Part shown: piece after piece, positions 25,525-36,171 of the stretch
How the letters are laid out: the number at the start of each line of letters is the position of its first letter
Numbering within the stretch: the stretch's first letter is position 1
NCBI GenBank assembly: GCA_945952415.1
Contig: CAMFIF010000001.1
Coordinates: forward strand, 186,001-250,000
Direction: 5' to 3'
Length of the DNA: 64,000 bases
DNA from: an uncultured Rhizobium sp.
GTDB lineage: Bacteria > Pseudomonadota > Alphaproteobacteria > Rhizobiales > Rhizobiaceae
Position numbers and translations under genes: made by a program
The notes under the pieces: model-generated
Told to the model about the DNA's origin: nothing
What the model saw: the letters and a program-made list of their open reading frames with translations, nothing else
The model's database searches: none

Positions 25525-26946
25525 ATGGCTGTTTCCCGCCCCGAATTCGTTTCCTCCGACCGCATCCGCTCGCTCTTCACCGAGGCGATGTCGGCCATGT
25601 ACCGCACGGAAGTGCCGCAATACGGCACCCTGATCGAGCTGGTCGCGGACGTGAATGCCGAGGTGCTGGAAGCCAATCCGGAGCTCAAGGCCCGGCTTAC
25701 GGCGCTCGGCGAGCTCGACCGCATCAATGTGGAGCGCCATGGCGCGATCCGTCTCGGCACGCCGGAGGAGCTCTTCAACATGCGCCGCCTCTTCGCGGTG
25801 ATGGGCATGGAAGCGGTCGGCTACTACGATCTGTCGATGGCGGGCGTGCCGGTTCATTCCACCTGCTTCCGCCCGGTGGACGAGGCTGCCCTGAACATCA
25901 ATCCCTTCCGCGTCTTCACCTCGCTGCTCCGCCTGGAGCTGATCGAGGACAAGGCGCTGCGCGCCGAGGCCGAGGAGATTCTCTCCCGCCGCAAGATCTT
26001 CACCGAAGGCGCGCTGAAGCTGATCGCCCTCTACGAGGAAAAGGGCGGGCTGACCGAAGAGGAAGCGAAGACCTTCGTCGCCGAGGCGCTGGAAACCTTC
26101 CGCTGGCATTCGGAAGCCACCGTTTCCGCCGAAACCTACAAGCGCCTGCACGATGCCCATCGCCTGATCGCCGACGTCGTCAGCTTCAAGGGCCCGCACA
26201 TCAACCACCTGACGCCGCGCACGCTCGACATCGACGCGGTGCAGGCCGGCATGCCGAAGCGCGGCATCACGCCGAAGGCCGTCATCGAGGGCCCGCCGCG
26301 CCGCAAGGTCGACATCCTGCTCCGCCAGACCTCGTTCAAGGCGCTGGAAGAGCCGGTGCAGTTCATCGGCGATGCGGCCCAGGCCGGCACCCACACTGCC
26401 CGTTTCGGCGAGATCGAACAGCGCGGCGTGGCACTGACGCCGAAGGGCCGCGCGCTCTATGACAAGTTGCTCAACACCGTGCGCGGCGAGGTACAGGTGG
26501 GTGCCGCAGGCGCCGGCGCCGGCGACTACATGAGCGAGCTTTCCGCCCGCTTTGCCGAATTCCCCGACGATGCCGATACGCTGCGCCGGGAAGGCCTTGC
26601 CTTCTTCCGCTATACGGTGACCGAAGCCGGCCGCAAGGCCGTGGCCGACGGCGTGAAGCTGCAGGCGTCCGTCGAGGAGCTGCTCAAGGCCGGCTACCTC
26701 CGCTTCGATCCGATCGTCTACGAAGACTTCCTGCCGGTCAGCGCCGCGGGCATCTTCCAGTCGAACCTCGGCACGGACCAGCAGGTGAACTATGCGGCCC
26801 GCGCAAACCGGGCGGCCTTCGAAACCGCACTCGGCGGCAAGGTGGAGGACGAGCTGGCGCTCTATGCGGCTACCCAGAACAATTCGCTTGCCGCGTCGCT
26901 TCAGGCGCTGGGCTTCACCGCCCCGCAGCTGAAGTCCATCGCCTGA
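25525..26946 (+). CDS. hglS: 2-oxoadipate dioxygenase/decarboxylase
   Basis: Converts 2-oxoadipate with oxygen to D-2-hydroxyglutarate and CO2 in lysine catabolism (YdcJ/DUF1338 family; Pseudomonas putida HglS). The metal ligands of HglS, as I recall His70, His226 and Glu294 with Arg74 nearby, have counterparts here at His72 (RHGAIRLG), His228 (HINHLTPR), Glu296 (RFGEIEQRG) and Arg76, a constant shift of two. At 473 residues the length fits. The open frame extends upstream past the LysR-gene start, but the ATG at 25525 begins family-like sequence (SRPEFVSSDRIR). It is first in the catabolic operon, and the next gene would use its product. Confidence 0.92.
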   Translation: MAVSRPEFVSSDRIRSLFTEAMSAMYRTEVPQYGTLIELVADVNAEVLEANPELKARLTALGELDRINVERHGAIRLGTPEELFNMRRLFAVMGMEAVGYYDLSMAGVPVHSTCFRPVDEAALNINPFRVFTSLLRLELIEDKALRAEAEEILSRRKIFTEGALKLIALYEEKGGLTEEEAKTFVAEALETFRWHSEATVSAETYKRLHDAHRLIADVVSFKGPHINHLTPRTLDIDAVQAGMPKRGITPKAVIEGPPRRKVDILLRQTSFKALEEPVQFIGDAAQAGTHTARFGEIEQRGVALTPKGRALYDKLLNTVRGEVQVGAAGAGAGDYMSELSARFAEFPDDADTLRREGLAFFRYTVTEAGRKAVADGVKLQASVEELLKAGYLRFDPIVYEDFLPVSAAGIFQSNLGTDQQVNYAARANRAAFETALGGKVEDELALYAATQNNSLAASLQALGFTAPQLKSIA

Positions 26947-26956
26947 GTTCGTCCCG

Positions 26957-29908
26957 GTGGGCGCGCATGTCCTCATCGACCGGTTGGACGGGGAACGGCT
27001 GAAGCCGTTCCTCGACGCCGTTCGCGCGTCCGGATTCATCGGTGACATCGCGACGGACGAGGCAAGCCGCACCGTCCATGCGACCGACAATTCCATCTAT
27101 CAGCGCAAGCCCGCCGCGGTCCTTTTCCCGCGCGACGGGGCGGATGTGGAGCGGGCCGTCAGGGCCGCTGCCCTTCATTCCGTTCCGGTCACCGCGCGCG
27201 GCGGCGGCACCGGCACCAACGGCCAGTCGCTGACCTCGGGCGTCATCGTCGACTGCTCGCGGCACATGAACCGCATCCTGTCCTTCGACAAGGCGACCGG
27301 AACCGTCACCGTCGAGCCCGGCGTCGTGCTCGACCAGCTGAATGCCTTCCTGAAGCCCCATGGCCTGTTCTTCCCGCCGACCGTCTCCACCGCGTCCCGC
27401 GCGACCATCGGCGGCATGATTGCCACCGATGCCTCCGGCAAGGGCTCGCGCATCTATGGCCGCACCTCCGACTATCTGGAGGCGCTGGATGTGGTGCTGG
27501 CCGACGGCTCGACCGGTCTCGTGCGCACGGAAGATGCAGCCGGCCTCCAGCGTCTGGCAGCGGAGGGCGGACGCCTTGCCGTGGCTGCAGGCGCGGTGCT
27601 TGCGGCGGTCGATCGCCACCGCGCCGAAATCGAGGCGGTGTTCCCCAAGATGAACCGCGGCCTCACCGGCTACAATCTTCTCGACGTGAAGGGCGCGGAC
27701 GGGCTTTTCCGCCTGCAGAAGCTGCTGGCCGGCTCGGAAGGCACGCTTGCCTTCACCCGTGCGGCAACGCTGCGCGTCATTCCCCGCCCCGCCATCCGCG
27801 CTCTGGCGGTGGTGCGCTACGGCTCGTTCAATGCCGCGCTCGACGATGTCGCCCGTCTCGTTGACGCCGATCCGGCCGCCATCGAGATCATGGACGACAA
27901 GGTCCTGAGGCTGGCGCAGGAGGATGTCGTCTGGGCAAGCCTGGAAAAGGTCCTGGGCGGCGCGACGGCGCGCCCCGTGGCTGGCCTCAATGTGGTGGAA
28001 TTCGTCGGCGACACGGCGGAAGATGTCGAGGCGGCGCTGGGGCGCATGGCGGCCCTTGCCGTTCCCGCGGAGTCCGAAATCCTCGATCAGATCACGGTCC
28101 GCGACCAGACGCTCGTCGCCACCGTCTGGGATCTCCGCAAGAAGGCGGTCGGCCTGCTTGGCCGTCTCGGCGGCATTCCCTTCATCGAGGATACGGCGGT
28201 ACCGCCTGAAAGCCTGCCCGCCTATGTGCGCGAGTTCCGCGCGCTTCTCGATGCTCATGGTTTGGATTACGGCATGTTCGGCCATGCGGATGTGGGCTGC
28301 CTGCATGTGCGTCCCGTTCTCGACATGCGCAATCCCGATCACGCGGCGCTGATCCGCCCGTTGAGCGATGCGGTGGCTGACCTGACCAGACGCTATGGCG
28401 GCCTTCTCTGGGGCGAACACGGGCGCGGTGTGCGCGGCGAATATTCGCCGCTCTTCTTCGGGCCGCATCTCTACCCCGTGCTTTCGAAGATCAAGGCCGC
28501 CTTCGATCCGCACAATCTCTTCAATCCGGGCAAGCTTGCGGTGCCCTTCGAGGGCGGCGCGGTGGACCGCATCGATGGCGTGCCCTTCCGGGGCGCCTTC
28601 GATCGCCAGCTCGATGCCACCCATGCCGAACGCTATGGCAAGGCGGTTGCGTGCAACGGCAATGGCGCCTGCCATGGCTGGGATGCCTTCGATCTCATGT
28701 GCCCGTCCTACAAGGCCACGCGCGACCGCAACCAGTCGCCGAAGGGCAGGGCGGCGCTGCTGCGCGAATGGGCCCGGCAAAAAAGCGTGGGCGAAGCCGA
28801 TACCCCGGCCTTCGCCGCCTTCGAGAACGAGGTGAAGGCCGCCCTCGATACCTGCCTCTCCTGCAAGGCCTGCGCGAGCCTCTGTCCCGTCAAGGTCGAC
28901 ATCCCCGCCATGCGGGCGGATTTCTTCGCCTCCTATTACGAGCGGCGCAGGCGCCCGGCCCGGCACCGCGCGCTCGGGCTCCTGGAAGCCGGCCTCATCG
29001 CCGCGCGCCGCGCGCCGGCCCTTGCCCGCCTGGTCAGCCGCTCGAAACTCGTTGCCGCTCTTGCCGAACGGGCCTTCGGCCTCGTCGATCTGCCGGCCTA
29101 TCATGCCGCCCGCCGCCCTTCGGGTTCCGCCGGTCCGGCCGGTGGCCGCCCGGTGGTGCTTCTGGAGGATCTCTTCAATGCGAGCTTCGACGGCGCGGCC
29201 CTCGAGGCTGCGGAAGCGCTGCTGGCCGCGCTCGGCTACCGGGTGACGCGCCAGGCGGCGCGCAGGAACGGAAAGGCGCTCCAGGTCCTCGGCTTTGCCG
29301 CCCCCTTCCGGCGGATCGCGGAAGCCCGCCTCGCCGAAATCGAGGCGCTGTCGAAGGCGGGTGCGCCGATCCTTGCCATCGATGCCGCGACGGGGCTGAT
29401 GTTTGCCGAGGATTACGCCAAGGCTGCGGGGCGCAAGTCCGCGGTTCCGGTCCTGTCGCTCGAGCAGTTCCTCGCCGCCGAGCTCGATGCCGGCCATCTG
29501 AAGCCGCTGCCGGCGGCTGCGGGCGGCAACCTCACGCTTCTCACCCACTGCACAGAGCGCGCTGCCCGTCCGCTGACGCCGAAGCTCTGGGACCGGGTGT
29601 TCTCGGCCTTCGGCCTGACGCTTCAGACGCCCGCCACCGGCTGCTGCGGCATGGCCGGCATGTTCGGCCACGAAAAAGAGCACAAAAGCCTCTCGGAAAC
29701 GCTTTTCCGGATGAGCTGGAAGCCAATTCTTGATAGAGCAGAGCCGAAAGCGGTTCTCGCCAGCGGCTTTTCCTGCCGTTGCCAGACGGAGCGCTTCGGC
29801 GGCTTCCGTCCCCGGCATCCGGCAGAAGCGCTTCTCGAGGCCATTTCCGGTGCGGCAGGGCCTTCGCGCCCGCACGGTTCAAACACAGGTGATACCCATG
29901 CTGAATGA
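26957..29908 (+). CDS. FAD-binding/Fe-S oxidoreductase, probable D-2-hydroxyglutarate dehydrogenase
   Basis: A 983-residue YdiJ-like fusion. The N-terminal half has the VAO-type FAD domain (ARGGGTGTNGQSL near residue 80) and the FAD-oxidase C-terminal domain; then comes a 4Fe-4S ferredoxin-like segment (CLSCKACASLCP near 633-644) and a C-terminal CCG domain (CCGMAGMFGHE near 895). E. coli YdiJ oxidises D-2-hydroxyglutarate to 2-oxoglutarate, and that is exactly what must follow HglS. The start is a GTG at 26957, ten bases after hglS. Its 3' end overlaps the amaA gene by 11 bases. D-lactate or glycolate dehydrogenase is the alternative family role, made unlikely by context. Confidence 0.85.
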   Translation: MGAHVLIDRLDGERLKPFLDAVRASGFIGDIATDEASRTVHATDNSIYQRKPAAVLFPRDGADVERAVRAAALHSVPVTARGGGTGTNGQSLTSGVIVDCSRHMNRILSFDKATGTVTVEPGVVLDQLNAFLKPHGLFFPPTVSTASRATIGGMIATDASGKGSRIYGRTSDYLEALDVVLADGSTGLVRTEDAAGLQRLAAEGGRLAVAAGAVLAAVDRHRAEIEAVFPKMNRGLTGYNLLDVKGADGLFRLQKLLAGSEGTLAFTRAATLRVIPRPAIRALAVVRYGSFNAALDDVARLVDADPAAIEIMDDKVLRLAQEDVVWASLEKVLGGATARPVAGLNVVEFVGDTAEDVEAALGRMAALAVPAESEILDQITVRDQTLVATVWDLRKKAVGLLGRLGGIPFIEDTAVPPESLPAYVREFRALLDAHGLDYGMFGHADVGCLHVRPVLDMRNPDHAALIRPLSDAVADLTRRYGGLLWGEHGRGVRGEYSPLFFGPHLYPVLSKIKAAFDPHNLFNPGKLAVPFEGGAVDRIDGVPFRGAFDRQLDATHAERYGKAVACNGNGACHGWDAFDLMCPSYKATRDRNQSPKGRAALLREWARQKSVGEADTPAFAAFENEVKAALDTCLSCKACASLCPVKVDIPAMRADFFASYYERRRRPARHRALGLLEAGLIAARRAPALARLVSRSKLVAALAERAFGLVDLPAYHAARRPSGSAGPAGGRPVVLLEDLFNASFDGAALEAAEALLAALGYRVTRQAARRNGKALQVLGFAAPFRRIAEARLAEIEALSKAGAPILAIDAATGLMFAEDYAKAAGRKSAVPVLSLEQFLAAELDAGHLKPLPAAAGGNLTLLTHCTERAARPLTPKLWDRVFSAFGLTLQTPATGCCGMAGMFGHEKEHKSLSETLFRMSWKPILDRAEPKAVLASGFSCRCQTERFGGFRPRHPAEALLEAISGAAGPSRPHGSNTGDTHAE

Positions 29909-31181
29909 CCCACGATCCCACGGCCTTTGGGAAAAGACCGCGCCTCCCGCCCCCGAGACTCGCCCGCTTCAGGGCGACGTGACGGCGGATGTCGTCATCG
30001 TCGGCGGGGGCTATACCGGCCTCTCCGCCGCGCTGCATCTGGCGGAAGAGGGCACCCGCGTGGTGCTGCTCGAAGCGAAGGAAATCGGCTTCGGCGGCGC
30101 CGGCCGCAATGTCGGCCTCATCAATGCCGGCATGTGGGTCATGCCCGACGATCTGCCGGGCGAGCTCGGTGCCGTCCATGGCGAACGCCTGCTCGACCTC
30201 CTGGGCAACGGTCCGCGCGTGGTCATGAACCTCATCGATAAGCACGGCATCGCCTGCGAACTGGAGCGCAACGGCACGCTGCACTGCGCCGTCGGCGATG
30301 CGGGTCTGAAGGAAATCGAGGCCCGGGCCGCCCAGTGGCAGAAGCGCGGCGCGCCTGTCAGCCTGCTGTCCCAGGAAGAGACCGCCCGCCGGGTCGGCAC
30401 CACGGCCTATCGCGGCGCGCTGCTCGACATGCGGGCCGGCACGCTTCAGCCGCTGGCCTATGCCCGCGGGCTTGCCCATGCGGCGCTCAAGGCCGGTGCC
30501 GTCCTACACACAGCAAGCCCCGTGGTGGCCCAGGTGGAAACCGCCTCCGGCTGGACTGTGAAGACCGAGAAGGGAACTGTTACCGCCTCCTGGCTGATTG
30601 TCGCCACCGATGCCTATTCGGAAGGTCCCTTTGCGGCCGTCCGAAACGAGCAGGTGCATCTGCCCTATTTCAATTTCGCCACCGTTCCGCTCGGCGACAA
30701 TATCCGCCGCACCATCCTGCCGGGCCGCGAAGGGGCCTGGGATACCAAGGAGATCCTCTCCTCCTTCCGCATGGATCAGGCCGGCCGCCTCGTGTTCGGC
30801 AGCGTTGGCGCGCTGCGCGGCGCGGGCACGTCGATCCACCGCGACTGGGCCCGCCGCTCGCTGAAGAAGCTCTTCCCCGAGATCGCCGACATTCCCTTCG
30901 AGACCGAATGGTATGGCAAGATCGGCATGACCGACAACGCCCTGCCGCGCCTCCACCGCTTCGGCCGGCAGGCCATCGGCTTCTCCGGCTACAACGGGCG
31001 CGGCATCTCGCCGGGCACCGTCTTTGGCAAGGTGCTGGCCGAGCACATCCTCGGCCGCATGACCATCGAGGCCATGCCGCTGCCGACCACCGATATTGCG
31101 ACGCCGTCCTTCCGGACCGCCAAGGAGGCCTGGTATGAAACCGGCGCCGCCGTGGCGCATCTGGCCGGCGCCCGCCTCTGA
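29898..31181 (+). CDS. amaA: L-pipecolate oxidase-like FAD oxidoreductase
   Basis: A 427-residue FAD-dependent amine oxidase of the DAO fold, with the dinucleotide motif VVIVGGGYTGLSAALHLAEE near residue 30 and GYNGRGISPGT near the C-terminus for the second FAD contact. AmaA oxidises L-pipecolate to piperideine-6-carboxylate. The assignment rests on the next gene, an antiquitin-type dehydrogenase for the product. It overlaps the end of the D-2-hydroxyglutarate dehydrogenase gene by 11 bases. Longer frames upstream are out of keeping with the family. Gamma-glutamylputrescine or sarcosine oxidases belong to the same superfamily and remain alternatives. Confidence 0.85.
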   Translation: MLNDPRSHGLWEKTAPPAPETRPLQGDVTADVVIVGGGYTGLSAALHLAEEGTRVVLLEAKEIGFGGAGRNVGLINAGMWVMPDDLPGELGAVHGERLLDLLGNGPRVVMNLIDKHGIACELERNGTLHCAVGDAGLKEIEARAAQWQKRGAPVSLLSQEETARRVGTTAYRGALLDMRAGTLQPLAYARGLAHAALKAGAVLHTASPVVAQVETASGWTVKTEKGTVTASWLIVATDAYSEGPFAAVRNEQVHLPYFNFATVPLGDNIRRTILPGREGAWDTKEILSSFRMDQAGRLVFGSVGALRGAGTSIHRDWARRSLKKLFPEIADIPFETEWYGKIGMTDNALPRLHRFGRQAIGFSGYNGRGISPGTVFGKVLAEHILGRMTIEAMPLPTTDIATPSFRTAKEAWYETGAAVAHLAGARL

Positions 31182-31225
31182 ACCCCTTTCAACCGTTTCC
31201 ACCCTTCGAACCTGGAAAGAAAACC

Positions 31226-32767
31226 ATGACTCTGACCAAATCCGCCCTTGCCCCCGAAGTCGCCGCCATCATGGGCCGCCTCGGCGTTGCCGCCGACCGC
31301 TATACCGGCGGCTCGCTGGCCGTATCCTCGCCCGTCAACGGCGAGAAGATTGCCGCTGCTGTCGAAGTCTCCGCCGCTGCCGCAAGCGACGTGATCGCCA
31401 AGTCCCACCAGGCCTTCCTCGCCTGGCGCCTCGTGCCGGCTCCCAAGCGCGGCGAACTGATCCGCCTCTTCGGCGAGGAACTGCGCGCGCACAAGGCCGA
31501 TCTCGGCCGCCTCGTCTCGATCGAAGTCGGCAAGATCACCTCCGAAGGCCTGGGTGAAGTACAGGAAATGATCGATATCTGCGATTTCGCGGTCGGTCTC
31601 TCCCGCCAGCTTTACGGCCTCACCATCGCCACCGAGCGCGCCGATCACCGCATGATGGAAACCTGGCATCCGCTCGGTGTCGTCGGCATCATCTCGGCCT
31701 TTAACTTCCCGGTCGCCGTCTGGGCCTGGAATGCGGCGCTCGCGCTCGTTGCCGGCAATGCCTGCGTCTGGAAGCCCTCTGAAAAGACCCCGCTGACGGC
31801 CATTGCCGCCCATGCCATCTTCGACAAGGCGCTGAAGCGCTTCGTCGCCGAAGGCGGTCAGGCCCCGGCAGCGCTCTCGCAGCTCCTCATCGGCGGCCGC
31901 GAAGTGGGTGAAGTCCTCGTCGACGATCCCAAGGTCGCGCTCGTTTCGGCCACCGGCTCCACCGCCATGGGCCGCATCGTTGGTCCGAAGCTTGCCGCCC
32001 GCTTTGCCCGCGCCATCCTCGAACTCGGCGGCAACAATGCCGCGATCGTCGCCCCGACCGCCGATCTCGACCTGACGCTCCGCGGCGTCGCCTTCGCTGC
32101 CATGGGCACCGCCGGCCAGCGCTGCACCACGCTGCGCCGTCTCTTCGTGCACGACAGCGTCTATGACCAGCTTGTGCCGCGCCTGATCAAGGCATACGGC
32201 TCCGTCACCATCGGCAACCCGCTGGAAACGGGCACGCTCGTCGGCCCGCTGATCGACAAGGGCTCCTTCGACCGCATGCAGAAGGCGCTGGCCGATGCCA
32301 AGGCCAATGGCGGCACCGTGCATGGTGGCGAGCGCGTTCACGAAGCCGATGCGCCGGACGCCTATTACGTCCGTCCGGCCCTCGTCGAAATGCCCGCCCA
32401 GTGCGGTCCGGTCGAGCACGAGACCTTCGCGCCCATCCTCTATGTCATGAAGTATTCAAACTTCGACGACGCGCTGGAACTGAACAACGCCGTTCCCCAG
32501 GGTCTCTCCTCCTCGATCTTCACCAACAACATGCGTGAAGCCGAGGCCTTCGTTTCCGCCCGAGGTTCCGATTGTGGCATTGCCAACGTCAATATCGGTC
32601 CGTCCGGTGCGGAAATCGGTGGCGCCTTCGGCGGCGAGAAGGAAACCGGCGGCGGCCGCGAGTCCGGTTCGGATGCGTGGAAGGGCTACATGCGCCGCGC
32701 CACCAACACCATCAACTACGGCGCCTCGCTTCCGCTCGCCCAGGGCGTGAAGTTCGACGTGGAATAA
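31226..32767 (+). CDS. amaB: L-piperidine-6-carboxylate / aminoadipate semialdehyde dehydrogenase
   Basis: A 513-residue ALDH7 (antiquitin) family enzyme oxidising piperideine-6-carboxylate (in equilibrium with 2-aminoadipate semialdehyde) to L-2-aminoadipate with NAD(P). The antiquitin signature is strong: ELGGNNAAIV followed by AMGTAGQRCTTLRRLFVH, with catalytic Cys300. The neighbouring genes use its substrate and product. Spacing to amaA is 44 bases and to the aminotransferase 12 bases, so all belong to one operon. Identification is firm because ALDH7 members are nearly always lysine-pathway enzymes. Confidence 0.95.
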   Translation: MTLTKSALAPEVAAIMGRLGVAADRYTGGSLAVSSPVNGEKIAAAVEVSAAAASDVIAKSHQAFLAWRLVPAPKRGELIRLFGEELRAHKADLGRLVSIEVGKITSEGLGEVQEMIDICDFAVGLSRQLYGLTIATERADHRMMETWHPLGVVGIISAFNFPVAVWAWNAALALVAGNACVWKPSEKTPLTAIAAHAIFDKALKRFVAEGGQAPAALSQLLIGGREVGEVLVDDPKVALVSATGSTAMGRIVGPKLAARFARAILELGGNNAAIVAPTADLDLTLRGVAFAAMGTAGQRCTTLRRLFVHDSVYDQLVPRLIKAYGSVTIGNPLETGTLVGPLIDKGSFDRMQKALADAKANGGTVHGGERVHEADAPDAYYVRPALVEMPAQCGPVEHETFAPILYVMKYSNFDDALELNNAVPQGLSSSIFTNNMREAEAFVSARGSDCGIANVNIGPSGAEIGGAFGGEKETGGGRESGSDAWKGYMRRATNTINYGASLPLAQGVKFDVE

Positions 32768-34009
<1,242 letters not shown>

Positions 34010-34159
34010 GCGATCAGCGTGGATGTCGTCGTGCATGATTGTGGAATGTTGGCGTAAGCCGACACCTATCCCCCTCTGTCGGCGGTCGCCGAGAGAGGGG
34101 GTATGCTTCGGCAAACTCAACCCATTCAAATCCGTCGCATCCTGTTATAGGGATCGTCC

Positions 34160-34747
34160 ATGTTCATGCTGACGGAAACGGGCACATTCGCCCAGGAAAT
34201 CAAGAAAAGCCGCTTTGTCGCCTTTGCCGGCCCCGTGGCGACGGAGGAGGAGGCGAAGGCCTTTGTGGCCGCGCATGGTGATCCGGCGGCGACCCATAAT
34301 TGCTGGGCATATCGCATCGGGCCGCGCGTGCGTTTTCATGATGATGGGGAAGTGGGCGGCACGGCGGGCAAGCCGATCCTCCAGGTCATCGAGGGGCAGG
34401 AGCTTGACCATGCGGTGGTGCTGGTGACCCGTTACTATGGCGGCATTCTGCTCGGTACCGGTGGGCTGGTGCGGGCCTATGGAGGCACAGCGAGTGAATG
34501 CGTCAAGCGTCTGGAACGGGGCCCGATCATTCTCCGGATACGCTTTTCCATTTCCTGCGATTTCAACGATATGGCCGTGCTCAAATCCCGTCTTCTGCCC
34601 TTGCCTGGCCTGACGCTGGAAAGCGAGGCATATGAAGCGGAAGGTGCGGTTCTGTTCTTTTCAATCCCTGGCGATGCATTCCCGCCCGTTCAGGAGTTCA
34701 TTCGCGATCTGACCCGGGGTCGCGCCGAGGCGAAAAGAGAAGCGTAA
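34160..34747 (+). CDS. YigZ/IMPACT family protein
   Basis: A 195-residue protein with the UPF0029 (IMPACT) N-terminal domain: KKSRFVAFAGPV, then HNCWAYRIG, DDGEVGGTAGKP and VVLVTRYYGGILLGTGGLVRAYG, the family hallmark, followed by a DUF1949 C-terminal domain with a ferredoxin-like fold. The eukaryotic relative binds GCN1 to influence translation control; the bacterial role (E. coli YigZ) is unknown. It lies 150 bases after the lysine operon, probably with its own promoter, and ends two bases from a convergent small gene. Confidence 0.9.
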   Translation: MFMLTETGTFAQEIKKSRFVAFAGPVATEEEAKAFVAAHGDPAATHNCWAYRIGPRVRFHDDGEVGGTAGKPILQVIEGQELDHAVVLVTRYYGGILLGTGGLVRAYGGTASECVKRLERGPIILRIRFSISCDFNDMAVLKSRLLPLPGLTLESEAYEAEGAVLFFSIPGDAFPPVQEFIRDLTRGRAEAKREA

Positions 34748-34748
34748 G

Positions 34749-35042
34749 TTATCGCGAACGAACTTCCGGCGTCGCTGCCTCGGTCGGTATGGAACGGCGG
34801 ACCGCTTCGCCTTGCGAATGATCCGGTAAAGTTTCCGGCTGCGCAGAGATTGCAAGGTGTGGACGGGGCGCCTCCATTGGTGTCAATGTGAGGTACGGAC
34901 GCGCTTTTGCCGAGGTCTCGAGGGTTTTCATCTTCACGCGACTCCAGAGAAAAGCCAGCGCAACCACGGTAAGGCAGGGTGCAAGAATGAGGGCCAGCTT
35001 TATCCAGTCAGGCGAAGCCATGTATTTTTGTGTGAAAACCAT
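34749..35042 (-). CDS. Small single-pass membrane protein, unknown function
   Basis: A 97-residue protein with one hydrophobic helix (LALILAPCLTVVALAFLW, about residues 16-33), a basic stop-transfer (SRVKMK) and a proline-rich polar tail. No family is recognised. The ribosome site is weak and the gene is supported mainly by the clean membrane helix, the positive-inside charges and its neat fit between neighbours; it could still be spurious. Confidence 0.45.
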   Translation of the reverse strand: MVFTQKYMASPDWIKLALILAPCLTVVALAFLWSRVKMKTLETSAKARPYLTLTPMEAPRPHLAISAQPETLPDHSQGEAVRRSIPTEAATPEVRSR

Positions 35043-35319
35043 CTAAGCGGCGCTCCCGAGCGTGAGGATGACACTGGAGCTCGAAAGCTCCAGTGACCGG
35101 AAGTTCAAAAAACCGCGAAAAGACGGCCGCCCCAGCTTTTAAACCGAAGTTCTGGACATGACCGGGGCCTCCCGGCCGCTTGGCCAAGAAGCTATGAGGG
35201 TTCGGGACGTGCCGTTCAAGGCAAGACCGCTCTTTTCGCAGGGTTTTTGAAGCCCCAGGATGTGGATTTTCGCCCCCATTCTGAAGAGAAGGTTATCACA
35301 TTATAAAAATAAGAGAAGG

Positions 35320-35898
35320 CTAAATTATCCGCGCGCGCAGTGCCGTTTCGAAGCCAATATGCTGCATCTGCTCCAGCAGCTGCTTTTCGGTCGCGGGGAT
35401 GGCCCAGCCCGTTTGCAGGTGCCAGTTCATGGCGCGGGACACATGCGCGGCATGCACGTGTTCTTCGGTCAGCAGGCCATGGGCATGGAGGAAGGTGGAA
35501 ACCTCCGCCCAGTCCCAGAGCGGGTCCGGCGAGGTGATGCGCGCATGGGGTTTCGGGAATTCGGTCTCGTCGGCTGCCGAAAGGAACAGGTCGACCGCCT
35601 CCGGCGAAAGACCGCCGCGGGTGGCGATGTCTTCCCGGTCCACCAGGAAATCCGGCTCGAAGCGTTCGATCATCACCCGGGTTCTCAGGAGATCCGAATA
35701 GGCCGAAAGCGCGGCTTCCGCATAGGTATCCGCCTCCCGGTCGAAGCCGATGAGGATGAGGTTATGGGCGCTGCGCAACGACACGTCATCGCACCCGGCT
35801 TCCCGCAGAAGCCTTGCCAAGGTCTCCTCGCCAAGATTCTTGCCGGAGACGATAAACTGAAATGTGAATCTCTTCATTCCTTCGCACCGCAATAACAT
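35320..35898 (-). CDS. Putative helix-turn-helix protein, antitoxin-like
   Basis: A 192-residue protein of a widespread two-part family: an N-terminal beta-alpha domain (LLREAGCDDVSL, then LIGFDREADTYAEAAL) followed by a MerR/AlpA-like DNA-binding region (FLVDREDIATRGGLSPEAVDLF, ending DPLWDWAEVSTFL). Relatives of this architecture are often regarded as antitoxins or small regulators. The start is uncertain: ATG 35898 (AGGA upstream) is preferred, with ATG 35877 or 35916 possible. No toxin-like partner is adjacent. An otherwise featureless 277-base gap precedes it on the left. Confidence 0.7.
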   Translation of the reverse strand: MLLRCEGMKRFTFQFIVSGKNLGEETLARLLREAGCDDVSLRSAHNLILIGFDREADTYAEAALSAYSDLLRTRVMIERFEPDFLVDREDIATRGGLSPEAVDLFLSAADETEFPKPHARITSPDPLWDWAEVSTFLHAHGLLTEEHVHAAHVSRAMNWHLQTGWAIPATEKQLLEQMQHIGFETALRARII

Positions 35899-36171
35899 GG
35901 TTGATGGTCCTGACATGGGTTCTGGCGTGACGGTTCTGCTGGCGGGGCTTCCTCCAGATGTGCGTGGGCAGGGATGCGGCGGGGCCTGCCGCCCCTTCGC
36001 AAGACTGAGCTAAACATCCGGGGGCGATAAATTCAACCAAACTAACGAAAGATGGTGAACGGCGGCGGGAAGGCGGTGGCCGGATTTCCCCCAATATCGG
36101 CCATTGCGGGCAGGCGGCCAGCTGGCGTATCGATAGGGAAAAGCCCTTCCCATCGGAGTTCCATTCCGCCC

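Noticed and set aside
26915-29875. 986-codon open frame on the minus strand
   Set aside because: Antisense to the D-2-hydroxyglutarate dehydrogenase-like gene, which carries FAD and Fe-S motifs on the plus strand.
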